Shown here: piece after piece, positions 44,292-54,149 of the stretch
Layout: each line of letters opens with the position of its first letter
Position numbering within the stretch: position 1 is the stretch's first letter
Assembly (NCBI GenBank): GCA_963708155.1
Contig: OY970183.1
Location: 558,001-622,000 of the forward strand
Origin: Methylovirgula sp963708155
GTDB taxonomy: Bacteria > Pseudomonadota > Alphaproteobacteria > Rhizobiales > Beijerinckiaceae
DNA: 64,000 nucleotides
Direction: 5' to 3'
The notes under the pieces: generated by a model
The model's input: only the letters and a program-made list of their open reading frames with translations
Database searches by the model: none
What the model was told of the DNA's origin: nothing
Position numbers and translations under genes: made by a program

Positions 44292-45716
44292 GAAGCCGCC
44301 CTCTTCGCACCCGCCTGCGACGCCTGCAAAGTCTCGCGGATATAGGCCGCGACCCTCGCCCTGATCGTTGGGCAGCACGTCGAAATATTCCGGGCGTGAC
44401 GCAAGGTCGGCAAGATGCGGCGGCAGCGGCGGATGCTGGCCGGTGGCACGCGCGATCGCCGCAGGGAATTTGGCCGGATGCGCCGTGCCGAGCACGATCG
44501 TCGGAACGCCTTGCCGCGCCGCCAGAGCGGCCCGTGCGGCGCCGACGCCGACGGCGGTATGTGGATCGATCAATCTCTGCGTCTCGCGCCACACGCGCGC
44601 GATCTCCTCGCTTGTTTCGGTTTCGCCGACGCGCACGGCGTCGAACTCTTCACGGATCGCCGCGAGCGGCGCGGCATCGAGCGAGAAACTGCCCGATTGC
44701 TGCAGGGAATTCATCAGCCGGCGCACGGCCGCGGCATCCCGCCCATAGGCCTCGAACAGAAGCCGCTCGAAATTGGAGGACACTTGTATGTCCATTGAGG
44801 GCGATTGTGTGACTTCGACTTTGCCGGTCTCATAGCGCCCTGTCTCCAGCGCGCGGACGAGAATGTCATTGGCATTGGTGGCGATGACGAGCCGCTCGAT
44901 CGGCAGGCCCATCTGCTTGGCCACCCAGCCGGCGAGAATATCGCCGAAATTGCCGGTCGGCACGGCGAAGGAGACTTTGCGGTGCGGTGCGCCGAGCGCC
45001 ACGGCACTCGTGAAATAATAGACGATTTGTGCCGCCACGCGCGCCCAATTGATCGAATTGACGCCGGCAAGCGAAAATTCGTCACGGCATTTCTTATCGG
45101 CGAACAGGCCCTTCACCATGTTCTGCGCGTCGTCGAACGTGCCTTCGAGCGCGATCGTGTGAACATTATCCGCGACGACGGTCGTCATCTGGCGGCGCTG
45201 GACGTCGGAGACGCGGCCATGCGGATAGAGGATGAAGACATCGACTTCCGGCAGGCCCTGGAAGGCGGCGATGGCGGCGGCGCCGGTATCGCCTGAGGTG
45301 GCGCCGACAATGGTCGCGCGCTGGCCGCGCCCGGCGAGGACATGCTGCATCATCCGGCCAAGGAGCTGCATGGCCAGATCTTTGAAGGCGAGGGTCGGCC
45401 CGTGGAACAGCTCGAGCAGGAAGAGGTTGTCGCCAAGCTGCGAGAGCGGCGCGACGGCGACATGGTCGAAAGTGCCGTAGGCGGCCGCAATCATCGACCG
45501 CAAAACCGCGCGATCGATCGTCCCGGCGACGAAGGGCCAAAGGACGGCCTCGGCCACTTCGGCATAGGGGCGGCCGGCGAAACCGGCGATCTCCGCCGGC
45601 GTCAGCCGCGGATAGGAATGCGGCAGATAAAGCCCGCCGTCCTCGGCAAGGCCCGCGATCAGCGCATCGGTAAAGGATAGCGAAGGCGCGGTGCCGCGGG
45701 TCGAAATGTATTTCAC
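44288..45716 (-). CDS. thrC: threonine synthase (frame slips near the end)
   Basis: About 476 residues. Converts O-phosphohomoserine to threonine with PLP. Seen: KYISTRGTAPSLSFTDAL at the start, the PLP lysine in GPTLAFKDLAMQLLGR, GATSGDTGAAA, PTGNFGDILAGW and HPAKFP. The raw frame runs into the M16 gene. Removing one base at about 44376-44380 restores the tail ARVAAYIRETLQAS ending in TGA 44290-44288. Start: GTG 45716, or TTG 45722 six bases earlier. Confidence 0.92.
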
Positions 45717-45819
45717 ACTCAAGGCCTGGGTTTTGGTCGATTCCGCGCTGGTTTAACACAAAACCGCGGCGGCGGGGATTTTTGCCCAACCGACCCGGCC
45801 GGGTGGCCAAAAATTAGGC

Positions 45820-46594
45820 TTAAGGCGTCACGGACCGCTTTTCCTGCCGCCGCTCCTGCCGCCTGTCCTGCCAGACCTTGAAGAGATGGGTGCCGAAGAC
45901 GACCCACAGGCCGATGGCGCCGCCAAACCAGGTCAGCGCGTATTCCATATGATTGTTGGGAATGTTGCCGATGGTCGCGCCGCCCTCGGGCCAGCCGCCG
46001 GGAATGGCGATCTTGTCCTGATCGATAACGAAGGGCGCCACCCTGGTAGAGTCCGAAATGCGCCGCGATCGCCGCCGGATCACGGGTGAAATAGAGGTTA
46101 TGAGCCGGATCGTCGGCGGGCGTGAAGAAATTGCGGTCTTGCGGCGGCCGCATCAGGCCCGTGACCGTCACTTCGCCTTCGATCTCGCTCTGCGGGCGCG
46201 AGGATTTGGCCGCGAGATCGGTCGGAATGAAGCCGCGATCGACGATGACCTCATCCCCCGAGGCCAGAATCAGCGGCGTCAGCACCAGATAGCCAGCGCC
46301 AAGATCGCGCGGCCCCTGTGTGCGGAAGACCAGCACCTCCCTGGCATTGTCGAAATGGCCCTGCGCCGAGACATGCAGATATTCGTAATCGTCGGGCTTG
46401 AGCCTCGGCCACTCGGCGGGGGCCGGCAGCGGCTGCGGCGCGGCGGTGCTACGCGCCGCGATTGTGGCGATTAGCGCGTTCTTCCAGGCAAGGCGGTGCA
46501 ATTGCCAGACACCGAGCCAGACGAGGACGCCCGTTCCGACAAGAACAAAGAACAAAGGCACAAGGAGCCCCTTGCGCGCCGGTGCGTCAGCCAT
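45820..46594 (-). CDS. surf1: SURF1-family cytochrome oxidase assembly protein (frame interrupted)
   Basis: About 257 residues. Two membrane helices (about 9-28 and near the C-terminus in YALTWFGGAIGLWVVFG) enclose the periplasmic SURF1 domain with LGVWQLHRLAWKNALI, GYLVLTPL and VIVDRGFIP. It assists heme a insertion into subunit I. One extra C near 46045 splits it; past it the frame continues as RVAPFVIDQDKIAIPGGWP to the TAA at 45820. Its start overlaps the DUF983 gene by eight bases. Confidence 0.9.
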
Positions 46595-46997
46595 CTGTCG
46601 TCAAGTTCTCGATGCGACCCTGCTCGGCCTTATTGCGATATTGCAGCGTGAGGAGGACGCCTTTCAACGGCCGCAGAAGCCCGAGGCAGACAAGGATCGT
46701 CAGCGGCGGAAAGACGACGAAATAGACCCAATAGGGCGGCTCGTAAGCGACTTCGAGGAAAAGCGCCAGCCCGACGATCAAGAAGCCGGCGAAGAGCATG
46801 ACGAAAACGGCCGGCCCGTCGCCGGCGTCGGCAAAACCATAGCTGAGCCCGCAGGCGGTGCAGCCCGGCGCGACCGTCAGCAATCTGGAGAACAATTTGC
46901 CGTGACCGCAGCGCGGACACCGGCCGGCGACACCGCGCCAGATCGCCGTGGGCAAGTCCAGGGACTTGCCGCCATCACTGCTTCCAACTTCGCTCAT
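46587..46997 (-). CDS. DUF983-family membrane protein
   Basis: 136 residues. N-terminal zinc ribbon RCPRCGHGKLF and GCTACGLSY (two CxxC pairs), then two membrane helices (about 58-80 and 88-107). Almost always encoded between ctaE and surf1 in alphaproteobacteria, so a role in oxidase biogenesis is inferred. ATG 46997 was chosen because the family begins shortly before the ribbon. Confidence 0.88.
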   Translation of the reverse strand: MSEVGSSDGGKSLDLPTAIWRGVAGRCPRCGHGKLFSRLLTVAPGCTACGLSYGFADAGDGPAVFVMLFAGFLIVGLALFLEVAYEPPYWVYFVVFPPLTILVCLGLLRPLKGVLLTLQYRNKAEQGRIENLTTDG

Positions 46998-47049
46998 GAT
47001 GGCGGCTTCTTGCGCCCGGCAGCCGCCGGACGCAAGCCCTAACCGCGGC

Positions 47050-47916
47050 TCAATGCTCGAACGGTCCGCCCCATGACCCCCACACATAGATGCAGGAGAA
47101 AAGGAACAGCCAGACGACGTCGACGAAATGCCAATACCAGGCGGCGAATTCGAAGCCGAGATGGCGCTGCGGCGTGAATTGCCCGGCGAGCGCGCGCAGC
47201 AGGCAGACGATCAGGAAGATCGTGCCGATGATGACGTGGAAGCCGTGGAAACCCGTCGCCATGAAGAAGGTCGCGCCATAGATCGAGCCCTTAAAGGCGA
47301 ACGGCGCGTGGGCATATTCGTAGGCCTGCACGCATGGTGAAGCAGATGCCGAGCAGGATCGTCAGGATGAGGCCGTTCACGAGCCCCTTGCGATCGTTGT
47401 TGAGCAGCGCGTGATGCGCCCAGGTCACCGTCGTGCCGGAGGTCAACAGAATGAGCGTGTTGAGCAGCGGCAAGTGCCAGGGATCGATCGACCTCGATGC
47501 CCTTCGGCGGCCAGTGTCCGCCGGTGAAGGCCGTACGCGCATATTCGATCGGCTCGCCCGGGAACAAGGCCGCGTCGAAAAAGGCCCAGAACCAGGCGAC
47601 GAAGAACATCACTTCCGAAGCGATGAAGAGAATCATGCCGTAGCGCAGGCTGAGCGGGACGATCGGCGTGTGAACGCCCGGGGTCTGCGCCTCCTTGATC
47701 ACGTCCAGCCACCAGGAGGCCATGACAAAGAGAACGGCGATGAGGCCGACGCCGAAAATATAGCTGCCGGGCTTGAGCCCGCCGACGGGGATCGCCTTCA
47801 TCCACATGATCGCGCCGAGCGCCATCACGAAGGCGCCGAATGGCGCCGAGAATCGGCCACGGGCTCGGATCAACGAGATGATAAGAATGATTGGGCTTGG
47901 CATGCGCGTCAGACAT
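47050..47916 (-). CDS. ctaE: cytochrome c oxidase subunit III (frame interrupted three times)
   Basis: About 288 residues. Starts SDAHAKPNHSYHLVDPSPWP, then after breaks continues FGAFVMALGAIMW, SEVMFFVAWFWAFFDAALFP, SGTTVTWAHHALL, and ends TGFHGFHVIIGTIFLIVCL and WHFVDVVWLFLF. These are standard subunit III motifs. Extra bases are inferred near 47844, 47492 and 47332. RBS GAGAGGGAACGAA precedes ATG 47916. It is an integral inner-membrane subunit that stabilises the aa3 oxidase. Confidence 0.92.
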
Positions 47917-48045
47917 TTCGTTCCCTCTCGTCTCTTCGGAGCTTTAGCCCCCGCGGCCGTTTTCATCCAGGCCGCTGCTTCCTCTCGAGTCATTCCCCAC
48001 AGGCTTAAAGTCGCGGCGGATCCTTGCCATTGGCCTGAGCCGCCG

Positions 48046-48618
48046 TTACCGGCCGCGCTCGTGCGACGGATAAAAAGTGTAAGACAGCGAAACCTCGTCG
48101 ATGCCGCTCATCGTCTCGTCCTTCTCAAGCGCCGGATCGAGAAAGAAAACGACCGGCATTTCGACCGTCTGATGCGGAGCGAAATGCTGCTCGCTGAAAC
48201 AGAAGCAGGCGATCTTGTCGAAGTAGGCGCCGGTCTGTCCAGGCGTCACATTGTAGACGGCGCGGGCGGCCTGCTCGTGGTCGGACAGATTGGTGACCTT
48301 GAAGAACACCGTCGCTGTCTGTCCGGTGCGTACCGAGACTTCCGGCATTTCCGGCGCAAAGGTCAGCGCGAGGCCGGGCGTGACATTGGCGTCGAGATGA
48401 ACCGTGATGATGCGCTTGCCCTCTTCCTTCGGCGCGACACGGCGCACCTGCGTCGTGCCGGCAAAGCCCGTCGCGGCGCAGAAGGCGCGATAAAGCGGGA
48501 TCGCGGCGAAGGACATGCCGAGCATGCCGATCGCGGCGGCGAGGACCGCGAAGGCGACCAGCCCCTGGCGGGCGCTTTTTGCGCGGCGCGGATTTGGATG
48601 TTGTTCGGGAGCCGTCAT
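48046..48618 (-). CDS. ctaG: cytochrome c oxidase assembly protein CtaG (Cox11)
   Basis: 190 residues. One N-terminal membrane helix (about 21-42), then a periplasmic copper-binding domain with PLYRAFCAATGFAGTTQ and the copper motif ACFCFSEQHFAP. Delivers copper to the CuB site of subunit I. Intact in frame. It lies ten bases after the coxF-like gene. Confidence 0.95.
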   Translation of the reverse strand: MTAPEQHPNPRRAKSARQGLVAFAVLAAAIGMLGMSFAAIPLYRAFCAATGFAGTTQVRRVAPKEEGKRIITVHLDANVTPGLALTFAPEMPEVSVRTGQTATVFFKVTNLSDHEQAARAVYNVTPGQTGAYFDKIACFCFSEQHFAPHQTVEMPVVFFLDPALEKDETMSGIDEVSLSYTFYPSHERGR

Positions 48619-48627
48619 CTTTTGCCT

Positions 48628-48798
48628 CTAGATCGGCGGCTTGAGAACGCCGGGGCCAAACTTCACGATCGTCACGGCGTAGAACAGAACGACGAGAGCG
48701 CCGACGACGAGACCGATCGCGATGTTGCGCAGGCGGCGGCTGCGCACCTGTTCGGGTGTCAGCGTCACGCCTTTCGGATCGATCTCGTAGGACATCAT
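48628..48798 (-). CDS. CoxF-like small membrane protein
   Basis: 56 residues: a basic stretch (TPEQVRSRRLRN) then one membrane helix (IAIGLVVGALVVLFYAVTIV) and a KFGPGVLKPP tail. It matches the short CoxF protein encoded between ctaB and ctaG in Hyphomicrobiales; its function in oxidase assembly is presumed. The ATG overlaps the ctaB stop (ATGATG). Confidence 0.82.
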   Translation of the reverse strand: MMSYEIDPKGVTLTPEQVRSRRLRNIAIGLVVGALVVLFYAVTIVKFGPGVLKPPI

Positions 48799-49741
48799 CG
48801 CAGAGCCCCGATGACGTAAACGACTCGCTCGACCAGCAATTCGGCGAAGAGCACATAGAGATAGAGGATCGAGAACCAGAAGAGCCCCATCGCTGTCTTG
48901 TTGGCGGCCTCGCCGTCGCGCACGCGGAACACGAGAACGGCGCGGCGAATGAATTCCACCCCCAGCACCAAAGCGAAAGCGCCATAGATATAGGAGGCGA
49001 AGCCAAACGCCGTGGGCAAAACGCCGATCGCGCGCGAGGATCACGCTATAGATGAGGATCTCGAGCCGCGTGTGATCGGCGCCCTTGACGTTCGGCATCA
49101 TCGGCACGCCGGCATTGCCATAGTCAGCTGGTGCGTGCCAGCGCCAGCGCCCAGAAATGCGGCGGCGTCCAGGCGAAGATCAGGCCGAAGAGAACGAGCG
49201 GCGCGATACCGATATGGCCCGTCGCGGCGGCATAGCCGACGATCGGCGGGAGGCGCCCGGCGGCGCCGCCGATGACGATGTTCTGCGGCGTCGCACGCTT
49301 CAGCCACATCGTATAGATGACGACGTAAAAGAAGATGGTGAAGGCGAGCAGCGCCGCGGCCAGCGCATTGGCGACGAGACCAAGCGTCAGCACCGCGAAG
49401 CCGGACAGGACGAGGCCGAAAGCCAGGGCTTCCGGCCGCGTGATGCGTCCCGTGGGAATCGGCCGCTTGGCGGTGCGCCGCATGACGCGCGTCGATGTCG
49501 GCATCATACCACATGTTGAGCGCGCCCGAGGCGCCCGCGCCGACGGCGATGCAAAGCAGCGACGCGAGCCCGATGACGAAATTCACCGGATGCGGCGCCA
49601 GCAGAATGCCGGCGAGCGCGGTGAAGACGACAAGCTGACATCACCCGCGGCTTGACCAGCGCGAGATAATCGCGCGGCTCCGCGGTCGAAATCGCCACCG
49701 ATCCGGAACCGCCGGCGCCGCTATCGCTCGATCACGCTCAT
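48795..49741 (-). CDS. ctaB: protoheme IX farnesyltransferase (frame interrupted)
   Basis: About 315 residues, UbiA-type prenyltransferase making heme O from heme B for the oxidase. Seen across frames: AEPRDYLALVKPRVMS, GAGASGALNMWYDADID (first Asp-rich motif), RTAKRPIPTGRI, LKRATPQNIVIGGAAG, IFAWTPPHFWALAL and a C-terminal helix set ending VVYVIGALR. Indels near 49727, 49637, 49493, 49127 and 49021. ATG 49741 gives a start (SVIE) typical of the family. Confidence 0.9.
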
Positions 49742-49796
49742 TTCAGTTCGACATCGCCCTGCTGCGAGAAGAGCGGCTCACCGGCGCCGCTCGATC

Positions 49797-51472
49797 TCAA
49801 TGATCCGTGCCGACGATGCGCGGCAGAACCTCATAGGTATGGAACGGCGGCGGCGAGCTGACGGTCCATTCGAGCGTCGTCGCGCCGACGCCCCACGGAT
49901 TGTCGCCGGCATCGCGCTTCTTCGCAAAGGCCTCGAAGAGGATATAGAGGAAGAGAAGAACGCTGATGCCCGAGAGATAGGCGCCGATAGGACGAAACCT
50001 CGTTCCACAGCCGGTAGGCGTCCGGATAGTCGATGTAGCGGCGCGGCATGCCGGCGAGGCCGAGGAAATGCTGCGGGAAGAAGGTCAGGTTCACGCCGAT
50101 GAACATCATCCAGAAATGAATCTTGCCCGAGCGTCTCGTTATACATGTAGCCGCGTCATCTTCGGGAACCAGTAATAGAAGCCCGCGAAGATCGCGAAGA
50201 CGGCGCCGAGCGACAGCACGTAATGGAAGTGCGCGACGACGTAATAGGTCTCGTGCAGGTCGCGGTCGACGCCGGCATTGGCCAGCACGACGCCGGTGAC
50301 GCCGCCGACGGTGAACAGGAAGATGAAGCCGATCGCCCACAGCATCGGCACGCGGAACGAGATCGAGCCGCCCCACATCGTCGCGATCCACGAGAAGACC
50401 TTGATGCCGGTCGGCACCGCGATCACCATCGTCGCGAAGACGAAATAGCGCTGCGTGTCGAGCGACAGGCCGACCGTATACATGTGATGCGCCCAGACGA
50501 CGAAGCCGACGACGCCGATCGCCACCATCGCATAGGCCATGCCGAGATAGCCGAAGATCGGCTTCTTCGAGAAGGTCGAGATGACGTGGCTGATGATGCC
50601 GAAGCCGGGCAGGATCAGAATGTAGACTTCCGGATGGCCGAAGAACCAGAACAGATGCTGGAACAGCAGCGGATCGCCGCCGCCTTCCGGATCGAAGAAG
50701 GTGGTGCCGAAATTGCGGTCGGTCAGCAGCATGGTGATCGCGCCGGCGAGAACCGGCAGCGACAGCACAAGCAGGAAGGCCGTGACCAGAACCGACCAGG
50801 CGAACAGCGGCATCCGGTGCAGGGTCATGCCCGGCGCGCGCATGTTGAAGATCGTGGTGATGAAGTTGATCGCGCCGAGGATCGACGAGGCGCCGGCGAG
50901 ATGGATCGACAGGATGATGAAATCCATCGCCGGACCGGGATGACCCGGCGTTCGACGAGAACGGCGGATACAGCACCCAGCCGCCGCCGAAACCCTTCAT
51001 GCCCGGCGCGCCGTCGACGAACAGCGAAATGAGCAGCAGCGTGAACGAGGCCGGCAGCAGCCAGAACGAAATGTTGTTCATGCGCGGGAAGGCCATGTCC
51101 GGCGCGCCGATCATCAGCGGCACGAACCAATTGCCGAAGCCGCCGATCAGCGCCGGCATGACCATGAAGAAGATCATCGATCAGGCCATGCGCGGTGATG
51201 AACACGTTGTAGAGGTTCTTGGCGTAATCGCGTCGCCAGGTCCGGCCGGCGCGCCGTCGAAAATGCGCGCCAGTAACGGGAAGACCTGGATGCCCGGCTC
51301 CTGCAGTTCGGCGCGCATCGCGATCGACAAGGCCGCGCCGATGACGCCGGCGATGATCGCGAAGATAATATAAAGCGTGCCGATGTCTTTGTGGTTGGTC
51401 GAAAAAAGGTAGCGCCGCCATCCGGTGGGATGGCCATGCGCGTCGTCATGTGGCGGTCGCGGTCGTGCTCAT
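49797..51472 (-). CDS. ctaD: cytochrome c oxidase subunit I (frame interrupted repeatedly)
   Basis: About 555 residues, the catalytic heme-copper subunit. Pieces in order: HPTGWRRYLFSTNHKDIGT, FFMVMPALIGGFGNWFVPLM, then one intact block of 260 residues with FWFFGHPEVYILILPGFG (CuB His and cross-linked Tyr), FVVWAHHMYTVG (CuB His pair) and VVAHFHYVLSLGA (heme a3 and a ligands). The tail repairs to SSPPPFHTYEVLPRIVG and TGA 49799-49797. At least five single-base slips. ATG 51472 follows GGGGAAGAGACTGAG. Second gene of the cox block. Confidence 0.93.
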
Positions 51473-51527
51473 CTCAGTCTCTTCCCCGGCATTCCTCTTG
51501 ATATTATCGTTGCTTCGACGCCAAAGC

Positions 51528-52413
51528 CTAGTTCCTCGCCGCGCGCAGGCGCCAGCTTCCGCATAGTGCGGCAAGGGGTTGGCCGAGAATTTCTTCTTGG
51601 CGTCCGCGAGCCAGGCGGCATATTCGGCGTCGCTCACCACGCGGAAGGCGATCGGCATATAGGCGTGATCCTCGCCGCAGAGCTTCGAGCACTGGCCGTA
51701 GTAGATGCCTTCCGGTCGGCGCGGAACCAGGTCTCGTTAGCCGGCCCGGAACCGCGTCGATGCGGACGCCGAAGGACGGCACGGTGAAGGAGTGGATGAC
51801 GTCGGACGCCGTGACCTGGACCAGGACGGTCTTGTTGACCGGCACGACGGCCTCGTTGTCGACGGCAAGCAGACGCAGATCGCCCGGCTTCAGATCCTTG
51901 TCGGCCTTGATGTAGGAATCGAAGCCGAAGCCGCCGCCCTGGTCGGTCGGGATAGGCATAGGTCCAGTACCATTGATGGCCGGTGACCTTGACCGTCATA
52001 TCGGTCTTCGGAATGACCAATTGATGATCGAGAAGCCGGAACGACGGAATGGCGATGAAGACGAGGATCAGCACCGGCAGGATGGTCCAGGCGACTTCGA
52101 GCATGGTGTTGTGGGTGAGCGCGAAGGGGTCGGGTTGGCCTTTTCGTTGAAGCGGAAAATCACGATCAACAGCAGGGCGCCGACGAAGATGCTGACCACG
52201 ACGATGATCGGCGGTCAGGATGCCATTATAGAAAGTGTGGATTTCATCGGCGATCGGGGTCACAGGAGTCTGGAGGCCGATCTGCCCCGGTGCGGCATGG
52301 CCAAGCTGGGCCAGAGCCGGTGTTGCCGCGGCAGCACAAAGGAGCAACGCCGCCGACAAAACCAAGGCGCCATAATGCTTCAGCCGACGGCCGAGAATAT
52401 GCGGAGATTTCAT
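51528..52413 (-). CDS. ctaC: cytochrome c oxidase subunit II (frame interrupted repeatedly)
   Basis: About 290 residues. Signal peptide (LSAALLLCAAAATPALA), two membrane helices (the second in THNTMLEVAWTILPVLILVF), GHQWYWTYAYPD, and a CuA domain whose CSKLCGEDHAYM (CxxxCxxxHxxM) is readable at about 51655-51692. Indels near 52214 (extra base), 52121 (missing base), a 4-bp GACC duplication at about 51942-51950, and at least two more before the TAG at 51530-51528. First gene of the cox block; ATG 52413. Confidence 0.92.
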
Positions 52414-52841
52414 GAATTTTCGTCGCTCCCCTTCACCACTTGTCGCGTTTCGCTGCCAATTCAAGCGGCACGAACGTGTGGCCGGTTGGTTCCAACCACA
52501 AGACCTTATTTAGATCAAGTAGACATTTCGCAAGTTAAAACGCAAGCTCCGCCTCAGTATCAGCGTTGCGATTGGGGATGCCGAGATGTCGCGGGCGGCC
52601 GATCATTTGTTTGCGCCGCGATGGCTTGGAATTTGCGTGAACGGGGCCGATCCAATCTCCGCCCGCAAGCCCACGGCGACCAGGTTAGCGTCCTAGATTT
52701 GCCTTCCACCCGTGATCGGTTAATGAAAATGCTTCGGTTTGCACCTGCGGCCACAATTCGCTCGCGGGGCAAGCGGCGCATTTGCCGGTTTCGCTGGTGT
52801 GAAGACGGCAGTGGAGGCCGCGAACCGCACGAGAACAGAGC
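52414..52841. other. 428-bp divergent intergenic region (cox block / IalB)
   Basis: No gene seen on either strand. Must hold the promoters for the leftward cox genes and the rightward ialB-like gene. A partial FNR-like box lies inside at 52505-52518. Confidence 0.6.
52505..52518. promoter_or_regulatory. partial FNR/FixK-like box (CTTATTTAGATCAA)
   Basis: One half site (ATCAA) is perfect and the other (CTTAT) matches three of five. It is centred 98 bp before ctaC. Weaker than the four boxes at 10.8-16.1 kb. Confidence 0.3.
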
Positions 52842-53372
52842 ATGACCGATTTGACCGGACTACGCCGTTTTGCCGCCGGGTTGCCTTTTCTCCTGATCTT
52901 CTTTTCTTTCTTCGCCGGCGTCGCGCCGCAAACGGCCGTGGCGCAGGGCGTCATTAAATCCAAGCACGGCGATTGGGAAATCCGCTGCGAGACGCCGCCC
53001 GGCGCCCAGCACGAGCAATGCGCCCTGTTGCAAAGCGTCGCCGCCGAGGACCGGCCAAACATCAATCTCGTCGTCATCGTCCTCAAGACGGCGGACGGCA
53101 AGAGCCGGCTCTTGCGCGTCATCGCCCCGCTCGGCGTGCTGCTGCCGTCCGGGCTGGGGCTCAAGATCGATAGCACCGATGTCGGCCGCGCCGGCTTCGT
53201 GCGCTGCCTGCCGACCGGCTGCGTGGCGGAAGTCGTCATGGACGACAAACTGATCGGCGAGTTGCGCAATGGCCATAATGCCACCTTCATCATCTTCCAG
53301 ACCCCGGAAGAAGGGATTGGCATTCCGCTCGCGCTGAATGGCTTCGGCGAAGGGTTCGATGCGCTGCCGTAA
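52842..53372 (+). CDS. invasion-associated locus B (IalB) family protein
   Basis: 176 residues. Signal peptide (LPFLLIFFSFFAGVAPQTAVA, cleavage about 35), then the IalB domain: HGDWEIRCETPPGAQHEQCALLQ, RFVRCLPTGC-like GFVRCLPTGCVAEV, and FIIFQTPEEGIGIPLALNGFGEGFDAL. Four conserved cysteines form two likely disulfides. Periplasmic; named from Bartonella, but widespread in free-living Hyphomicrobiales where its role is unknown. Confidence 0.9.
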   Translation: MTDLTGLRRFAAGLPFLLIFFSFFAGVAPQTAVAQGVIKSKHGDWEIRCETPPGAQHEQCALLQSVAAEDRPNINLVVIVLKTADGKSRLLRVIAPLGVLLPSGLGLKIDSTDVGRAGFVRCLPTGCVAEVVMDDKLIGELRNGHNATFIIFQTPEEGIGIPLALNGFGEGFDALP

Positions 53373-53461
53373 AGCCGGTCCGCCGAAAAATTGCTGCCTT
53401 TTCGGAAAAAGATTATGCCGTAGACCGGCTGGCGTTGCGTAAGATTCGGAGCGAGGGGGAC

Positions 53462-54142
53462 ATGCAGAAGCATGCGCAGATAAGTTCGGCTTTGGCGGTG
53501 CTTTTTGTCGGCGCGGCGGCGCTTGGCGGCTGCGGCCGCAATCCCGGAAGCTTCGACGTCGACGACAGCAGCCAGACCCGTTGGGGCAATCTCTGGTCGT
53601 TGGTGCAATTCAAGCCACTCCCGTCGCAGCCTGAGCCCTTCGCGCCGATCAAATGTCCGGAGATAGGCATTCAGGACGGCACCGCCGACGATCGTGTTTA
53701 CGGCCCCGGCGATGATCGCTCCAACACCAATGTGCGCTATCAGTTCTCGATCATCAATTTCGCCCGCGACTGCCAGGTCATCAACAATCAATATCAAATG
53801 AAGGTCGGCGTCGAAGGCCGTGTCCTGCTCGGCCCCTCCGGCGCACCCGGCACATATCCCGCGCCGGTTCGCGTTGTCATCGTCAATCGCGCCGACGGCT
53901 CGGCCACCGTCAGCAAGCTCTATCAGGTCCCCGCCGCCGTCCCCGCCGGGCAGACGGAGGGGCCGTTCACGCTCGTAACCGACCCGCTCGGCGTGCCGGT
54001 GACGAGCAAGTTTCCGGATCAGGACTACATGATCAAAATCGGCTTCGATTCGGAAGCCAACAGCAAGTTCGGCGGGCCTCGGCCGGCACACCGCCGCCAT
54101 CATCCCGCCGCCGCGGCTAGCGCCGCGCCCGGCGCCGACTGA
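53462..54142 (+). CDS. hypothetical lipoprotein
   Basis: About 226 residues. A lipoprotein signal ends in ALGGC, so Cys24 would be acylated. The mature part has PIKCPEIGIQDGTADDRVYG and YQFSIINFARDCQVINNQYQMKVGVEGR, a beta-rich region seen in uncharacterised alphaproteobacterial lipoproteins. The last 25 residues become Arg/His/Ala-rich and unlike the rest, so a late frame slip near 54060 is possible. GAGGGGGAC precedes ATG 53462. The epimerase gene starts 8 bp after the stop. Confidence 0.7.
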   Translation: MQKHAQISSALAVLFVGAAALGGCGRNPGSFDVDDSSQTRWGNLWSLVQFKPLPSQPEPFAPIKCPEIGIQDGTADDRVYGPGDDRSNTNVRYQFSIINFARDCQVINNQYQMKVGVEGRVLLGPSGAPGTYPAPVRVVIVNRADGSATVSKLYQVPAAVPAGQTEGPFTLVTDPLGVPVTSKFPDQDYMIKIGFDSEANSKFGGPRPAHRRHHPAAAASAAPGAD

Positions 54143-54149
54143 CGGCGCT

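Noticed and set aside
43029..45722. ThrC-M16 bifunctional protein
   Set aside because: The join disappears when one base is removed and both families then have normal ends.
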